Assembly: GCF_003286415.2 (NCBI RefSeq)
Contig: NZ_CP043450.1
Location: forward strand, 7,316,001-7,380,000
Direction: 5' to 3'
Origin: Mucilaginibacter rubeus
GTDB taxonomy: Bacteria > Bacteroidota > Bacteroidia > Sphingobacteriales > Sphingobacteriaceae
Length of the DNA: 64,000 nt
This document shows positions 8,668 to 18,101 of this stretch, piece by piece. Numbering within the stretch: the first letter of the stretch is position 1; the number at the start of each line of letters is the position of its first letter. A program made the translations under genes and the position numbers. The notes beneath the pieces were generated by a model. That model ran no database searches and was not told where the DNA came from. It was given only the letters and a program-made list of their open reading frames with translations.

Positions 8668-9480
8668 TTATTCCGTAGTTACCCTCAAGTTTAAAGTATC
8701 GGCCTGCATGGCGGTAAAAATGCCCAGACCGTTAACAACATTTGTTGGGGTGTTTACCAGGTTTTGCGAGCTGCCACGGGTGTTACTGGTTAGCACATTA
8801 ATGTATTCATCATTTACCCTCAGCAATATCACTTTATAATGGCCGTAGTATTTGAAGGTGGTTTGCGTGATATTGTAAATCGAAGCACGTTCGGTGTTAA
8901 TCTCAAAGCTCGGCGTTCTGTTACTCCTTACGGCTATGATCTCGAAGGGATTGCTATCAATATTCTTGAAAAGCAGCATATGCTGTAACGAATCGGGGTT
9001 TGTCCAGGTAACAGTTGCCCGCACTTTATCATTATAAGCCTGATCAAGCGCGTTAGGTTCGTGGAATACACTGTCGGTTAGTTTAAAACCGGCGGGCTTG
9101 CCCGGCATAATTGTCGACGCGCTTACACTAATGTTGTTGTAGGTAAACTGCATAGTATATATTTTGTTAGCGGCTATAAAAGTAGTATCGCTGTAAGTGT
9201 AAGTACCATTGGCGCCCTCGGTAAGTTTAACGGTTTGCGCACCATTACTCACGTTTATGGTTAAGCCGGTAATGGCAGCCCCGTAAGTAGCTGTATCGGT
9301 AAGGTCCTTTTGCTGATACACTTTTAATGATAACGGCTGACCGGCAACAAGGTAGGCTTCAACAACCGGCTTGTTCACCGCGTTTACGTCAGATGAATTT
9401 TTTTTGCAGGCCGATGCCATCATGAGGCAGGCGGCTACTAATGCAAGATATGTATATCGAATGTATGTTTTTATTTCCAT
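8668..9480 (-). CDS. DUF4249 lipoprotein, partner of the adjacent TonB receptor
   Basis: A 270-residue lipoprotein with a lipobox-like LMMASACKKN (Cys ~25), then a beta-sandwich region matching DUF4249 (KPVVEAYLVAGQPLSLKVYQ, later TYTYSDTTF and YNNISVSASTIMPGKP). DUF4249 genes commonly follow TonB receptors that carry an STN domain, as here. The ATG overlaps the receptor's 3' end by 10 bp, so the two are translationally coupled. The protein probably sits on the outer membrane and assists the receptor, but no biochemical role is established. Confidence 0.88.
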   Translation of the reverse strand: MEIKTYIRYTYLALVAACLMMASACKKNSSDVNAVNKPVVEAYLVAGQPLSLKVYQQKDLTDTATYGAAITGLTINVSNGAQTVKLTEGANGTYTYSDTTFIAANKIYTMQFTYNNISVSASTIMPGKPAGFKLTDSVFHEPNALDQAYNDKVRATVTWTNPDSLQHMLLFKNIDSNPFEIIAVRSNRTPSFEINTERASIYNITQTTFKYYGHYKVILLRVNDEYINVLTSNTRGSSQNLVNTPTNVVNGLGIFTAMQADTLNLRVTTE

Positions 9481-12275
9481 CTTAAGCTTAATGTAACGTT
9501 AGGGGTGAAGCCGAGGTAGTTAACATCGGTGGTAATAACCTGGTTGTTTTGCATCTGGTATTCGCGGTACCAGGTGTTTACGTGGTTGTAAACGTTGAAG
9601 AGCGACAAACCAATCGAACCGATTTTATGCCCGTCTATTTTCAGCAGATCATACGATACCGACATATCCAGGCGGTGATAGGCCGGCAAGCGTTCGGCAT
9701 TTTTATCGCTGATGTTGAGGTAAGTAATGCTGTTGCCATCAACTGTTTTAATGCTATAGCTGGATAGGGGAGCTGTATAAGGGTGACCGGTACTGAACAG
9801 GAATGTTGCCGCAAAGTTCCAGCGTTCGTAGTGGTACATGTTGATAGATTTAAACTCGTGACGAACATCCTGATCTGCATCATAGTAATAATTGCCAAAA
9901 GCCGAGAATTTGTTCTGGGCCTGGGCAAGGGTATAGCTGATCCAGCCGGTATAGCGCCCCATCTTTTTCTGCACCAGAAACTCAACGCCTTTAGCCCGGC
10001 CGGTTCCTTCATAAAAGTTTTCGGTAACGGTTTGTGTTTGATTTTGGTTAGCCTCCATCCTGAAGCCGCCGCCTGTAGGTTGCGTTTGCCTTACGGTGTA
10101 CTGGGTAAGGCCGCTAAGTGTTTTGTAATACCCCTCAACGCTAAATAAAAGCTCATCAGTTTCATAACTGGTGCCCAATATAAAATGCCTTGACATACCA
10201 ACCGGAATATTGCTGTTGTTGGATAATACCCAGAAATTGCGGTTCCCGGCCAAAATATCCTCACGGATCACCTGGTTTTCAAACTGGTAAAACTGCCCGG
10301 TTGCACCTTTGATGGTAAGGCGGTCGTTAACACTATAACTTGCCGACAACCGTGGTTCAAAATAAGGCTTGGATGTAGGGCCGAAATAGGAAGTACGCAA
10401 GCCCGGCTGAATATGGAATTTACTGTTTGGATCGATAGCCAACTCGGTATAAAAACCGGCCAGCACCGCGTTATTATGCTGGTTAATGAGTTTGCTGGTA
10501 TCGTTTTGTGTATACTCGTAATCTATCTTTTTGTAAGACACAAAACCACCGAAAAGCAGTTTGTATTTGTTGCTGGCTGTCCATTCCCATTCAGATTTAT
10601 AGCCCACATCCTTCAGGTTGTTGGTTTCCAGGGTACCGTTGCTTAGGGTGTGCGAGATGCCGTTGGTGTCGATCTGAGCAAAGCCCGAAGTGCTGCGGTT
10701 CCTGTCGTTAAAATAAGATGAGTAGGTAATGTAGTTGTTGGAGTATAGTTTTTTACTCCACTGCCTGAACCATTTGATGCTACTGCCCAGGTTGCCGTAC
10801 TTGGTATAATCGGTAATGTTAATGCCACTGCCGCCCGATGACAGGAAAGATGGCAGACCCAACTGCCTGCTATTATCCGTTTTATCGGTACCGGTGTACA
10901 AGCTCCATGATACCTTATCTTTTTGACTGATACTGTAGGTGTATTTAGCGTCAAAATCATAAAAGTAAGAGCTTGGAGTGATCTGGTTGGCGAAACCTCC
11001 ACCGCCGAAACCACCCCGGCCGCCACCACCACCGGGACCGCCACCCTGGGTAGTTGATGTTTGATTAAACTGGTTAAAAATCTTGTTATAAAACGGCCCC
11101 TGGTATGAACGTCTAACGGCTAACAGCAAGGTTGACTTATCTGACAGCGGGGTTTCGAGGTAACCGCTGGCGCTGAGCAAACTCAAATCGGTACCTATGT
11201 TGGTTTCGTTCTTGTTGCCTTCCTTGCCGTTAAGTTCGGTAACGCTTGAAAGTCTGCCGCCATATTTGGCCGTAAAGCCTCCTTTGTATAATTGCACATC
11301 TTTAATGGCGCTGGCGTTAAAAGCGCTGAAGAAACCATAAAGGTGATCGACCTGGTAAATGGTAAAGCCATCCAGTACCACCAAATTCTGATCGGGGGTA
11401 CCGCCACGCACATAAGCGCCGGATGATGACTCGTTGGTACCTGCTACGCCGGGCATCAGTTGAAAGGCACGTAACACGTCCTTATCGCCCATAGTCGGCA
11501 GCTTATCCAGGTTGGCCGGCGAAAGCTGTAACACACCAACCTGCCTGCTATCGGTATTCATAACACCGCTTTTTTTACCGGTAATAGTAACCTCATTTAA
11601 GCTGTTAAGCGACGAATACAAACCACAGATCAGCGGCGAATTCAGCTTTTCACTGCTCAGCCTGAAATAATCTGTCTGGTAACCAGTGTACGATACCTCC
11701 ACTACCGATGTATCCGAAGGTACCCTGAACATGGTGAAATAACCATCGGCATTGGTCATAACGTTGAGATCGGTGCCCCGAATCTTGACCGTGGCCGACG
11801 GGAGGGATTCGCCCGTTTGCTGGTCGATGACCCGCCCGTTAATACTGACCAGGAAATGTTTGGGTTTAACTTTAGGCGCTTCAATTTCTTTGGCTTTTAC
11901 CGCGTTAGAAGCCTGGAGGGAAAGCTTGTTGAGTTTCTGCAATCTGGCCAGGTCGTCGGTGTTTTGGAGGATGTAGATGGTTCCGCTTGATTCTATCCAG
12001 TAATGGAGGTTGTTTTCATCGCAAACCTTGGCTATTACTTCTTTCAGTGGTTCTTCAAAAAAGTGTTCTACTACGTCCATCTCATGCAAAGGCTCCCGTT
12101 CAAATACGATACGGACCTTATAATCCATAGCCAGTGTATCAAAGAGCTGATCAAGCGGGCATGAAAAAAAATGATTGACTACAATTTTTTTTAGTTTTTG
12201 CTGCGTTTGCTGACCATGGGCCACCATACCGCAAAACACGAACGAGGTTATTAACAATAGGAAAAATTTCTTCAT
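9471..12275 (-). CDS. TonB-dependent receptor with STN and carboxypeptidase-like domains
   Basis: A 934-residue outer-membrane receptor. I start at the ATG at 12273-12275, which gives a proper signal peptide (MKKFFLLLITSFVFCGMVAHG); the longer open frame upstream encodes repeat DNA. Domains: an STN (secretin/TonB short) domain at ~30-90, used in trans-envelope signalling; a carboxypeptidase-regulatory-like domain at ~110-195 (VSINGRVIDQQTGESLP); a plug at ~215-330 with GVAGTNESSSGAYVRGGTPD; then a barrel containing a Gly-rich loop (GGGPGGGGGRGG). An STN domain usually implies a FecI/FecR-type sigma system, but none is adjacent. It is coupled to the DUF4249 gene. Confidence 0.92.
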   Translation of the reverse strand: MKKFFLLLITSFVFCGMVAHGQQTQQKLKKIVVNHFFSCPLDQLFDTLAMDYKVRIVFEREPLHEMDVVEHFFEEPLKEVIAKVCDENNLHYWIESSGTIYILQNTDDLARLQKLNKLSLQASNAVKAKEIEAPKVKPKHFLVSINGRVIDQQTGESLPSATVKIRGTDLNVMTNADGYFTMFRVPSDTSVVEVSYTGYQTDYFRLSSEKLNSPLICGLYSSLNSLNEVTITGKKSGVMNTDSRQVGVLQLSPANLDKLPTMGDKDVLRAFQLMPGVAGTNESSSGAYVRGGTPDQNLVVLDGFTIYQVDHLYGFFSAFNASAIKDVQLYKGGFTAKYGGRLSSVTELNGKEGNKNETNIGTDLSLLSASGYLETPLSDKSTLLLAVRRSYQGPFYNKIFNQFNQTSTTQGGGPGGGGGRGGFGGGGFANQITPSSYFYDFDAKYTYSISQKDKVSWSLYTGTDKTDNSRQLGLPSFLSSGGSGINITDYTKYGNLGSSIKWFRQWSKKLYSNNYITYSSYFNDRNRSTSGFAQIDTNGISHTLSNGTLETNNLKDVGYKSEWEWTASNKYKLLFGGFVSYKKIDYEYTQNDTSKLINQHNNAVLAGFYTELAIDPNSKFHIQPGLRTSYFGPTSKPYFEPRLSASYSVNDRLTIKGATGQFYQFENQVIREDILAGNRNFWVLSNNSNIPVGMSRHFILGTSYETDELLFSVEGYYKTLSGLTQYTVRQTQPTGGGFRMEANQNQTQTVTENFYEGTGRAKGVEFLVQKKMGRYTGWISYTLAQAQNKFSAFGNYYYDADQDVRHEFKSINMYHYERWNFAATFLFSTGHPYTAPLSSYSIKTVDGNSITYLNISDKNAERLPAYHRLDMSVSYDLLKIDGHKIGSIGLSLFNVYNHVNTWYREYQMQNNQVITTDVNYLGFTPNVTLSLRWK

Positions 12276-12481
12276 GTAGGGGTATATTTTCTTTCGATGC
12301 CGAAAATGCACCATGTTTTGAAGCACCTCAAATAAAATCGACCATGAGAGGCTTTGTGTCGACAAATTGGCCGGATGTGTGGCAGGGGTTTTTGAGTAGT
12401 TGCAGTGTTTAGTAGCAGTGGCAGGTTTTCGTGTGCTACCGGGTGGATTATTGTAGAAGGGTAAGAGATAGGAAAAAAAAA

Positions 12482-12570
12482 TGTCATTGCGAGGAGGAAC
12501 GACGAAGCAATCGCATGCTATACAGAGCGGCTTTGCTTCCGTGCGATTGCCACGCTTCGCTCGCAATGAC
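12482..12570. repeat. GTCATTGCGAGG-family palindromic repeat, copy B
   Basis: TGTCATTGCGAGGAGGAACG at the left pairs with CACGCTTCGCTCGCAATGAC at the right. It is nearly identical to the copy at 28245-28337, including the interior GCTATACAG-GCGGCTTTGCTTCCGTGCG segment and the following TTGGTTTTT/ATGGTTTTT tail. Confidence 0.9.
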
Positions 12571-12793
12571 TTGGTTTTTGGTATGGTTTTACACCTTCCC
12601 TATCATCGTCGCTGTCCGAAGTCTCTGACTTCGGATAATTATGCCTGTAGTCTGTGACTACAGGCTATTAAGGTGAAAAGATTATGATCTTAATAAACCT
12701 GTAGTTGCAAACTACAGGCATACAAGTTCGAGGTCGCAGACCTCAAACAGCACCACATGGTTTTTGTTATGGTTTTACACCTTCCCTATCATC
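12571..12793. repeat. 37-bp direct repeat duplicating the 3' end of the LytTR gene
   Basis: Bases 12571-12607 and 12757-12793 match at 35 of 37 positions. The second copy contains the real stop codon and last codons of the LytTR regulator (TATGGTTTTACACCTTCCC), so the first is a displaced fragment of that gene end. The 149 bp between them hold the hairpin cluster. Confidence 0.85.
12615..12744. repeat. Cluster of four REP-like hairpins
   Basis: Four short perfect hairpins: TCCGAAGTCTCTGACTTCGG (12615-12634, plus A), GCCTGTAG-TCTGTGA-CTACAGGC (12643-12665), CCTGTAGTT-GCA-AACTACAGG (12698-12718) and GAGGTC-GCA-GACCTC (12730-12744). They share a GTC/GAC or GTT/AAC step around a tiny loop. They resemble bacterial REP elements mobilised by RAYT transposases (inference); no transposase gene is in the window. 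Confidence 0.75.
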
Positions 12794-13482
12794 CGGTTAA
12801 TCACATCACGATAACCATCGCTTAATGGTATCTCAGTATTAATAAGCTTAATACGTGCGCGGCGCATTTGAGATACGTGGTCCAGATTTACAAGATATGA
12901 TTTATGTACACGGAAAAACTGATCGGGAGGTAGTTGCAGCTCAATAGCCTTAAGGCTGATGCGCGACAGCACGGGCTTTTGCTGATTGATGAGGTGTACT
13001 TTGATATAATCTTTAAGGCCTTCAATGTATTCAACCTGGTCAAAATTGATTTTTACGAGGTTGTAATCGGCATGCAGAAAAAAGTAGTTTTTACTTGTGG
13101 GTTGCTGCGGCACATAACTGCGGCGAAGTTCGTACAGGTCAAGCGCTTTATGGCAGGCTTTCAAAAAGCGGTCTAAAGGCACTGGTTTTACCAGGTAATC
13201 AACCACGTCAAGCTCAAAGCCCTCTACCGCGAATTTCTCATAAGCGGTCACAAAAATCACCATAGGCTTATGCGTAAGGCTCCGGATAAGTTGTAACCCG
13301 TTAATGCCGGGCATATATATGTCGCTGAAAATAAGGTCTATTTGTTCTTTTTGCATAGCTATGATTGCCTCGCCTGCGTTACGGCACCGTGCTACTATCT
13401 GTATGGTGTTAACGTGCTTCAGGTTATCTTCTAGCAAGTCGAGCGCCAGCGGCTCATCATCAATTATTAAACATCGCATCAT
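12775..13482 (-). CDS. LytTR-family response regulator
   Basis: A 235-residue response regulator. The receiver domain has acidic D8/D9, phospho-acceptor D54 (IFSDIYMPG) and K99 (DYLVKP). A LytTR DNA-binding domain follows from ~130 (NYFFLHADYNLVKINFDQVE and the FFRVHKSYLVNL signature). LytTR proteins bind pairs of short direct repeats about 21 bp apart. It overlaps the upstream kinase gene by 4 bp (13479-13482), so the two form a coupled signalling pair. Sites with this spacing occur at 38.7, 39.5 and 41.5 kb in this window, though which LytTR protein would use them is unknown. Confidence 0.95.
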   Translation of the reverse strand: MMRCLIIDDEPLALDLLEDNLKHVNTIQIVARCRNAGEAIIAMQKEQIDLIFSDIYMPGINGLQLIRSLTHKPMVIFVTAYEKFAVEGFELDVVDYLVKPVPLDRFLKACHKALDLYELRRSYVPQQPTSKNYFFLHADYNLVKINFDQVEYIEGLKDYIKVHLINQQKPVLSRISLKAIELQLPPDQFFRVHKSYLVNLDHVSQMRRARIKLINTEIPLSDGYRDVINRMIGKV

Positions 13483-14513
13483 TTAAGTTCCAATTGCAGC
13501 ATAACTATATATGCCTGCTCGTTTTTATTTATATATAAGTTATGTTTACCAGGATACAGCAGTTCCAGTCTGCGTTTAACATTGGCCAGGCCAATACCTG
13601 AGGCATTATCCTTATTGGTTTCGGTGGCATTGTATACATTCTGCACGCTGAAGCGCAGGTTTTTTTCATCGCTAAACAGTGTGATGGCGATAGCAGGCTT
13701 TTCAATATCCCCTGTGCCATGCTTAAAGGCGTTTTCCACAAATGGGATCAGCAGCATAGGTTCAATGGATTTTTCAGGGGCTTTGATATCTGAGCTGAAG
13801 CTGACTTTCACCTGATCGCGAAAACGGAGTTGCTGTAGTTCGATATAACTGCGGAGATAGTCTTCCTTCTGGCACAGCGTAACCTTTTCAGCATCGGTTA
13901 CATAGAGCATATAGCGAAGTAACTTGGAAAGCTGAATAAGCGTAGGCTCAACTGCCGATGGGTTTAACCTTGAAAGGGCCACCGCGCTGTTGATCACATT
14001 AAAAATAAAATGCGGACTGATCTGTGACCGTAAAAAGGCCAGTTCAGATATCAGCGAAGCATTATCGATATCCTTTTTCTTGTTGATGGCCTTAAACTGA
14101 TCGGCCAGGTAGTGGTATGCGAAGCTGCCGGCAGTGATGGACAATAGCGGAAAAATGACCAGGTAGGGGCCCTGCGGCCGGTGATGCTGGCCCATCCACG
14201 GAAAATGCGGCACTGGGAAAAAATGTCGTACTTCCATCAGTATCACATTAAACACTACAAATGAAGCTATCAGCGCGAAGAAATATAGCCAGATATTGCT
14301 TTTTAAGATTTTTGGGATGAGAACAAACGCATTAAGATAAAACTCAGCGGCAAGTACAAAATTAAAGCTGATGATATGGCCCAGAGAAAACGCCGGCTGT
14401 GGAAAACCACGCATATCTGGTCTGGAAATGATGGGCGTAAAAATAATCAGCGCCCAAAACAGCAGATGGATACAAATTTCGATGATCAACGCCGGTTTTA
14501 TCCTTTTAAACAT
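13479..14513 (-). CDS. LytS/YehU-type sensor histidine kinase
   Basis: A 344-residue inner-membrane kinase. Four hydrophobic segments occupy ~8-30, 45-68, 75-98 and 117-137, with a His/Pro-rich loop (PVPHFPWMGQHH) between the last two. The His_kinase domain begins at ~155 with phospho-acceptor H168 in SPHFIFNVINS. The ATPase follows with FVENAFKHG (N box) and GIGLANVKRRLELL (G box). There is no recognisable ligand domain outside the membrane part. It phosphorylates the LytTR regulator encoded directly after it. Confidence 0.95.
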   Translation of the reverse strand: MFKRIKPALIIEICIHLLFWALIIFTPIISRPDMRGFPQPAFSLGHIISFNFVLAAEFYLNAFVLIPKILKSNIWLYFFALIASFVVFNVILMEVRHFFPVPHFPWMGQHHRPQGPYLVIFPLLSITAGSFAYHYLADQFKAINKKKDIDNASLISELAFLRSQISPHFIFNVINSAVALSRLNPSAVEPTLIQLSKLLRYMLYVTDAEKVTLCQKEDYLRSYIELQQLRFRDQVKVSFSSDIKAPEKSIEPMLLIPFVENAFKHGTGDIEKPAIAITLFSDEKNLRFSVQNVYNATETNKDNASGIGLANVKRRLELLYPGKHNLYINKNEQAYIVMLQLELK

Positions 14514-14741
14514 ATGATGCTAAGGTAGCCCCATTTTAAACCCACATTCAATGTAATAGACGAGGAGGCAAAATGTGCCGACGAAAGTACAGTATCTGTT
14601 GCGTGGGAACCTAATTTTGGGCATGCTTTAAGGCATATTTAACATCTATTAACATTTGAAGCCAGTTGGTTGAAAACAAGCACGTTTGCAGTATAAAAGC
14701 AGCCACATTTTCCGTTAAATTTGTTCATCAATTAATTACCT

Positions 14742-15110
14742 ATGTCAATAACAAAACCTATTCTCCGGATTTTTGATTACGATAAGGCCATTGAGTTTTA
14801 TATTACCTGGCTTGGCTTTAAAACCGATTGGGAGCACAAGCCCGAAGGTGTGCCGGTATACATCCAGATTTCCCTGCGTGATGTGGTACTTTACCTGTCC
14901 GAACATCATGGCGATGCAAGTCCGGGAAGCCACGTAGCCATCGATGATTTTACCGAGCTAAGGGATTACCACGCGCACCTCATCGCCAAAAAATACAAAT
15001 ACAATCGCCCCGGTTTGGAAGTACCCGAATGGAACGATAAGGCAATCATGATGACAGTTCATGATCCGTTTGGTAACAGGTTAACATTTAGCGAGGAATT
15101 AAAGGGATAA
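14742..15110 (+). CDS. Glyoxalase/bleomycin-resistance superfamily protein
   Basis: A 122-residue vicinal-oxygen-chelate protein. It opens with PILRIFDYDKAIEFYITWLG, the standard first beta-alpha-beta unit, and ends with VHDPFGNRLTFSE, the typical last strand. The SEHHGDASPGSHVAI segment is like that of bleomycin-binding proteins. One chain makes half of a dimeric barrel; substrate unknown. It is a single gene on the plus strand with its own terminator, divergent from the kinase. Confidence 0.88.
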   Translation: MSITKPILRIFDYDKAIEFYITWLGFKTDWEHKPEGVPVYIQISLRDVVLYLSEHHGDASPGSHVAIDDFTELRDYHAHLIAKKYKYNRPGLEVPEWNDKAIMMTVHDPFGNRLTFSEELKG

Positions 15111-15129
15111 GATAAAGGCCACCAAAAGT

Positions 15130-15166
15130 AAAGGCCCGGAATAAGTTTAGTTTATTTCGGGCCTTT
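15130..15166. terminator. Bidirectional terminator between glyoxalase-like and porin genes
   Basis: A 15-bp stem, AAAGGCCCGGAATAA (15130-15144) with TTATTTCGGGCCTTT (15152-15166), has one G-U-compatible mismatch. It stands between two convergent genes and can serve both. Confidence 0.82.
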
Positions 15167-15186
15167 ATGATATTGAGGGGTTTTGA

Positions 15187-17286
15187 TTAATTATAAAATG
15201 TCCACGATACGCCAAACTTCAGGATAGCGTCCTGTTGAGGATAGCGGTTAACCGTGTAATAACCCTTGCTCCAGGCGCGCTGATTAATATAATCATAAGC
15301 AAGAAAGAGGTTGGTACGCTGTAGGGTAGCCTTAAAGTAAACACCAAATATAGGATACGACGAGAAGGTTACGTTAGCTCCGTTATAAAACTGGCCTAAG
15401 CCGGGTGCATATGAAGGTGCAACGTATTCTGTATTATACCTGCCGTTTAAGCCAAAGCTGGCATGAAGTACGTTAAGTAAAACCTTGTTAATGTACAGGT
15501 TGCTGTAGGCGTAAACTTCGGGTGTGCGAAGCGTGTTTTGATAATCGGTTTTTTGGTATACCACATAGTTATCAAAATGCAGGCTCCGGTAACTGAAGTT
15601 TTTACCCAGACTTATTTTTAGTAGGTTAATGGAGCTGTTAAGCTGTGCCGGGCGCACGTCACTACCACCATTTGGTGCCGTGAAATACAGGTAATTGCTA
15701 ATTAAAAAGTATTCGGCCTTTAAATCAATCTGCAAGGCATCGTTAATGTAGTTGAACGACGCGCTGGTAGTTTTTTGATTGCTGAAATCGTTATGGAAAA
15801 TATAATGGTTGGAGATCCAGTTATTATATACCAACGGCGGCGAACTGTTTTGCGAGTAAGCCTCTAAAATGATCTTTCCGGTTTTATTACCGCCTGCCAG
15901 GGTGAGTTTGGCATCATAAAGGTAATTGCCAAAATCGCGGCCCTGTGCTATTTGCCTGAAATCGGCATCAAGGGCAATGCGATCGCTGAAACGATAGCCC
16001 AGTTTAGCTTTTAGCGTAATATCCTGGAAAGTATTGTGCTGCACCTTGTCCTGGTGTATGTATTTTACCCCGTACTCGTTAAGCGTGGTATCGCTAACAT
16101 ATTGGTTGTACGAGTAAAAATCGTGTACCAGCCCAAGGTCAAGCTTAAGCTCATTCTTTACAAACTTTACCGATTTACTCCGGAGGTAAAAACTGTATGA
16201 AAACTCATTCTGGATATGCGTCAGCACTGTCGAATCGCGCGACCGGTTATTACTGTAGTAATAATCGGGGAATACGTTATAGGTATCAACACCGCTTTGC
16301 TTGTACAGGTACCTGCTGTTTGATACATGGAGCGTATGTGATACGCGCTGCGTAGGGAGGATCTTTGAATTATCCTTACCCTTGTTCAGGCTGTCTATCC
16401 GGCCTAAATAATAAAATTGCTTAATGTAAAGCCCTTTATCATTCCAGTTTTCATAGCTGTAAGGCAGGCGTACTGCAGCCCTGTCTTTTGAAAAGGCATT
16501 GTTTACGTTAGTACTCGTAAATACCGAATCGTTAAGGATACTGCCCGTTTCGGGTGCTTTAAGGTTGTTGAACAACAGGTTGGCCAGCAAGTTATAACGC
16601 TTGCTTTTTGATTCGTACCAGGTAAAAATGGAGGCGTTAAGGTCGCTCACGTTTTGGCCCAATACGTTGTTGTAATTGTAAAACCCTTTCGATCCGTTGA
16701 AATTCAGGTTAAAACCGAAATTCCAGTTGGGTTTGATATTTTGTGTATGGAGAATATTAAACAACTGAATGGCCGAACCTCCGAAAGCATTATACAAGGT
16801 AAGCCTGGTAAAGGGCACCCGCGTATTATAGTAGTTGATGTCCTGCGGTTTAAGCGCGTAAATATCAAGCGCGTGCAAACCGAGGTCGAAGCCTATGGTG
16901 CGGCTGGGTTCAAAAAGCAAAGGCCGTTGCGACAAACCAATATTACCCAAATGAATGCGCGGACTCCGTGGATCAATCAGCGGACTGTAGATCTCAAAGT
17001 TGGTAATACCGGTATCAATCTTAAATAGTTGTGTACTGTCGTTTAGCAAACGCTCATTGGTAACGCGGATAAATTTGGAACTGAAAACTACTGAATCCTT
17101 TTTGTTTTCTTCCTTACGCCTCAAGCTGTCCAGTAGCTGATCGTCGGTCATCTGTTTTTCCTGACGGCGTGCCGTATCACGGGTAGGCAGGTTGCGCGGA
17201 TTGGTACGGGTACCATACTGCGCAAAAGCAGCCTGCACCGACAGGCACATCAGTAATAAAAAAATATATTTGAGCTTTTGGCGCAT
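15187..17286 (-). CDS. Putative porin (Porin_10 family)
   Basis: A 699-residue outer-membrane protein with signal peptide MRQKLKYIFLLLMCLSVQAAFA. A short charged linker with RRQEKQMTDDQLLDSLRRKE follows, then a long run of alternating aromatic strands ending in FGVSWTFYN, a barrel-closing C-terminus. This matches the Bacteroidota putative porin family. Its ATG overlaps the stop codon of the nucleoside phosphorylase (TAATG arrangement), so translation is coupled in a lpxK-PNP-porin operon. Substrate unknown. The bidirectional terminator at 15130 ends the operon. Confidence 0.86.
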   Translation of the reverse strand: MRQKLKYIFLLLMCLSVQAAFAQYGTRTNPRNLPTRDTARRQEKQMTDDQLLDSLRRKEENKKDSVVFSSKFIRVTNERLLNDSTQLFKIDTGITNFEIYSPLIDPRSPRIHLGNIGLSQRPLLFEPSRTIGFDLGLHALDIYALKPQDINYYNTRVPFTRLTLYNAFGGSAIQLFNILHTQNIKPNWNFGFNLNFNGSKGFYNYNNVLGQNVSDLNASIFTWYESKSKRYNLLANLLFNNLKAPETGSILNDSVFTSTNVNNAFSKDRAAVRLPYSYENWNDKGLYIKQFYYLGRIDSLNKGKDNSKILPTQRVSHTLHVSNSRYLYKQSGVDTYNVFPDYYYSNNRSRDSTVLTHIQNEFSYSFYLRSKSVKFVKNELKLDLGLVHDFYSYNQYVSDTTLNEYGVKYIHQDKVQHNTFQDITLKAKLGYRFSDRIALDADFRQIAQGRDFGNYLYDAKLTLAGGNKTGKIILEAYSQNSSPPLVYNNWISNHYIFHNDFSNQKTTSASFNYINDALQIDLKAEYFLISNYLYFTAPNGGSDVRPAQLNSSINLLKISLGKNFSYRSLHFDNYVVYQKTDYQNTLRTPEVYAYSNLYINKVLLNVLHASFGLNGRYNTEYVAPSYAPGLGQFYNGANVTFSSYPIFGVYFKATLQRTNLFLAYDYINQRAWSKGYYTVNRYPQQDAILKFGVSWTFYN

Positions 17287-18101
17287 TAATTACCGGCTAT
17301 CAGTTCTTTAAGTATCAGGGTCATTTTGGGTTCGGCTTCCTGCGCAATAGCAATGATTTCCTCAAGGGTTATTGGCTTAAGCACTTCAGGGAAACCTTCA
17401 TCAGTCAACACTGAAATAGCAAAGGTTGGGATGCCCATGTGATTGGCAACAATAACTTCGGGTACGGTGCTCATACCAACGGCATCGCCACCTATAATGC
17501 GCAGATATTTATATTCGGCACGGGTTTCCAGGTTAGGACCCGTTACCGCTACGTAAACGCCTTTATGGCAGGTTATCTTATTTTTTTTGGCGATGGCCAA
17601 ACCTTTTTCAATCATGTCATGACGGTAAGGTTCGCTCATATCCGGGAAACGCGGGCCAAGCTCTTCATAATTGCGGCCAACCAGCGGGTTTTGAGGCTGC
17701 AGATTAATGTGATCTTCAATGATCATCAGGTCGCCTTTTTTGAAATCGGGATTAAGCGAACCGCTGGCGTTTGATACGTACAGGGTTTTAATGCCCAGGT
17801 ATTTCATTACCCTAACCGGGAAGGTGATCTGTTGCATGTTGTAGCCTTCGTAATAATGTAGACGGCCCTGCATAGCAACAACCTTAACGCCTGCAAGCGT
17901 ACCAAAAATTAGCTTGCCTGAATGGAACTCTAATGTTGAGATAGGAAAATCAGGAATGTTTGAATACATCAGTTGTTTTTCAACTTCAATTTCCTTTACC
18001 AGGCCGCCAAGGCCGGTGCCCAAAATTATACCTACTTCAGGTTCAAAGTCGCCTATCTTGTTTTTGATATACCGGGCGGTGCCTTCAATATTGTCTAACA
18101 T
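17286..18101 (-). CDS. punA: Purine-nucleoside phosphorylase
   Basis: A 271-residue trimeric-type (PNP/MTAP family) phosphorylase that splits inosine and guanosine into base and ribose-1-phosphate. Diagnostic pieces: IILGTGLGG near residue 25, the FHSGKLIFG and MQGRLHYYEGY phosphate-site segments, YVSNASGSLN, GPNLETRAEYKY and MSTVPEVIVANHMGI. Length is normal. It overlaps lpxK upstream by 17 bp and the porin downstream by 1 bp, so it sits in a tightly packed operon. The grouping with lipid A synthesis is positional rather than metabolic. Confidence 0.95.
   Translation of the reverse strand: MLDNIEGTARYIKNKIGDFEPEVGIILGTGLGGLVKEIEVEKQLMYSNIPDFPISTLEFHSGKLIFGTLAGVKVVAMQGRLHYYEGYNMQQITFPVRVMKYLGIKTLYVSNASGSLNPDFKKGDLMIIEDHINLQPQNPLVGRNYEELGPRFPDMSEPYRHDMIEKGLAIAKKNKITCHKGVYVAVTGPNLETRAEYKYLRIIGGDAVGMSTVPEVIVANHMGIPTFAISVLTDEGFPEVLKPITLEEIIAIAQEAEPKMTLILKELIAGN

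Larger units (their letters stand above)
12276..12774. other. Gene-free gap filled with repeats
   Basis: The 500 bp between the receptor and the LytTR regulator hold the receptor's leader (12276-12480), a GTCATTGCGAGG palindrome, a copy of the regulator's 3' end and a cluster of four short hairpins. No coding sequence is supported. Confidence 0.6.

Noticed and set aside
9471..12275. SusC-type polysaccharide receptor with SusD partner
   Set aside because: The following gene is DUF4249, not SusD, and the N-terminal STN domain points to a different class.
12276..12566. Extended N-terminus of the STN-type TonB receptor
   Set aside because: The extra 97 codons read through a palindromic repeat and an apparent leader; the ATG at 12273-12275 gives a proper signal peptide.
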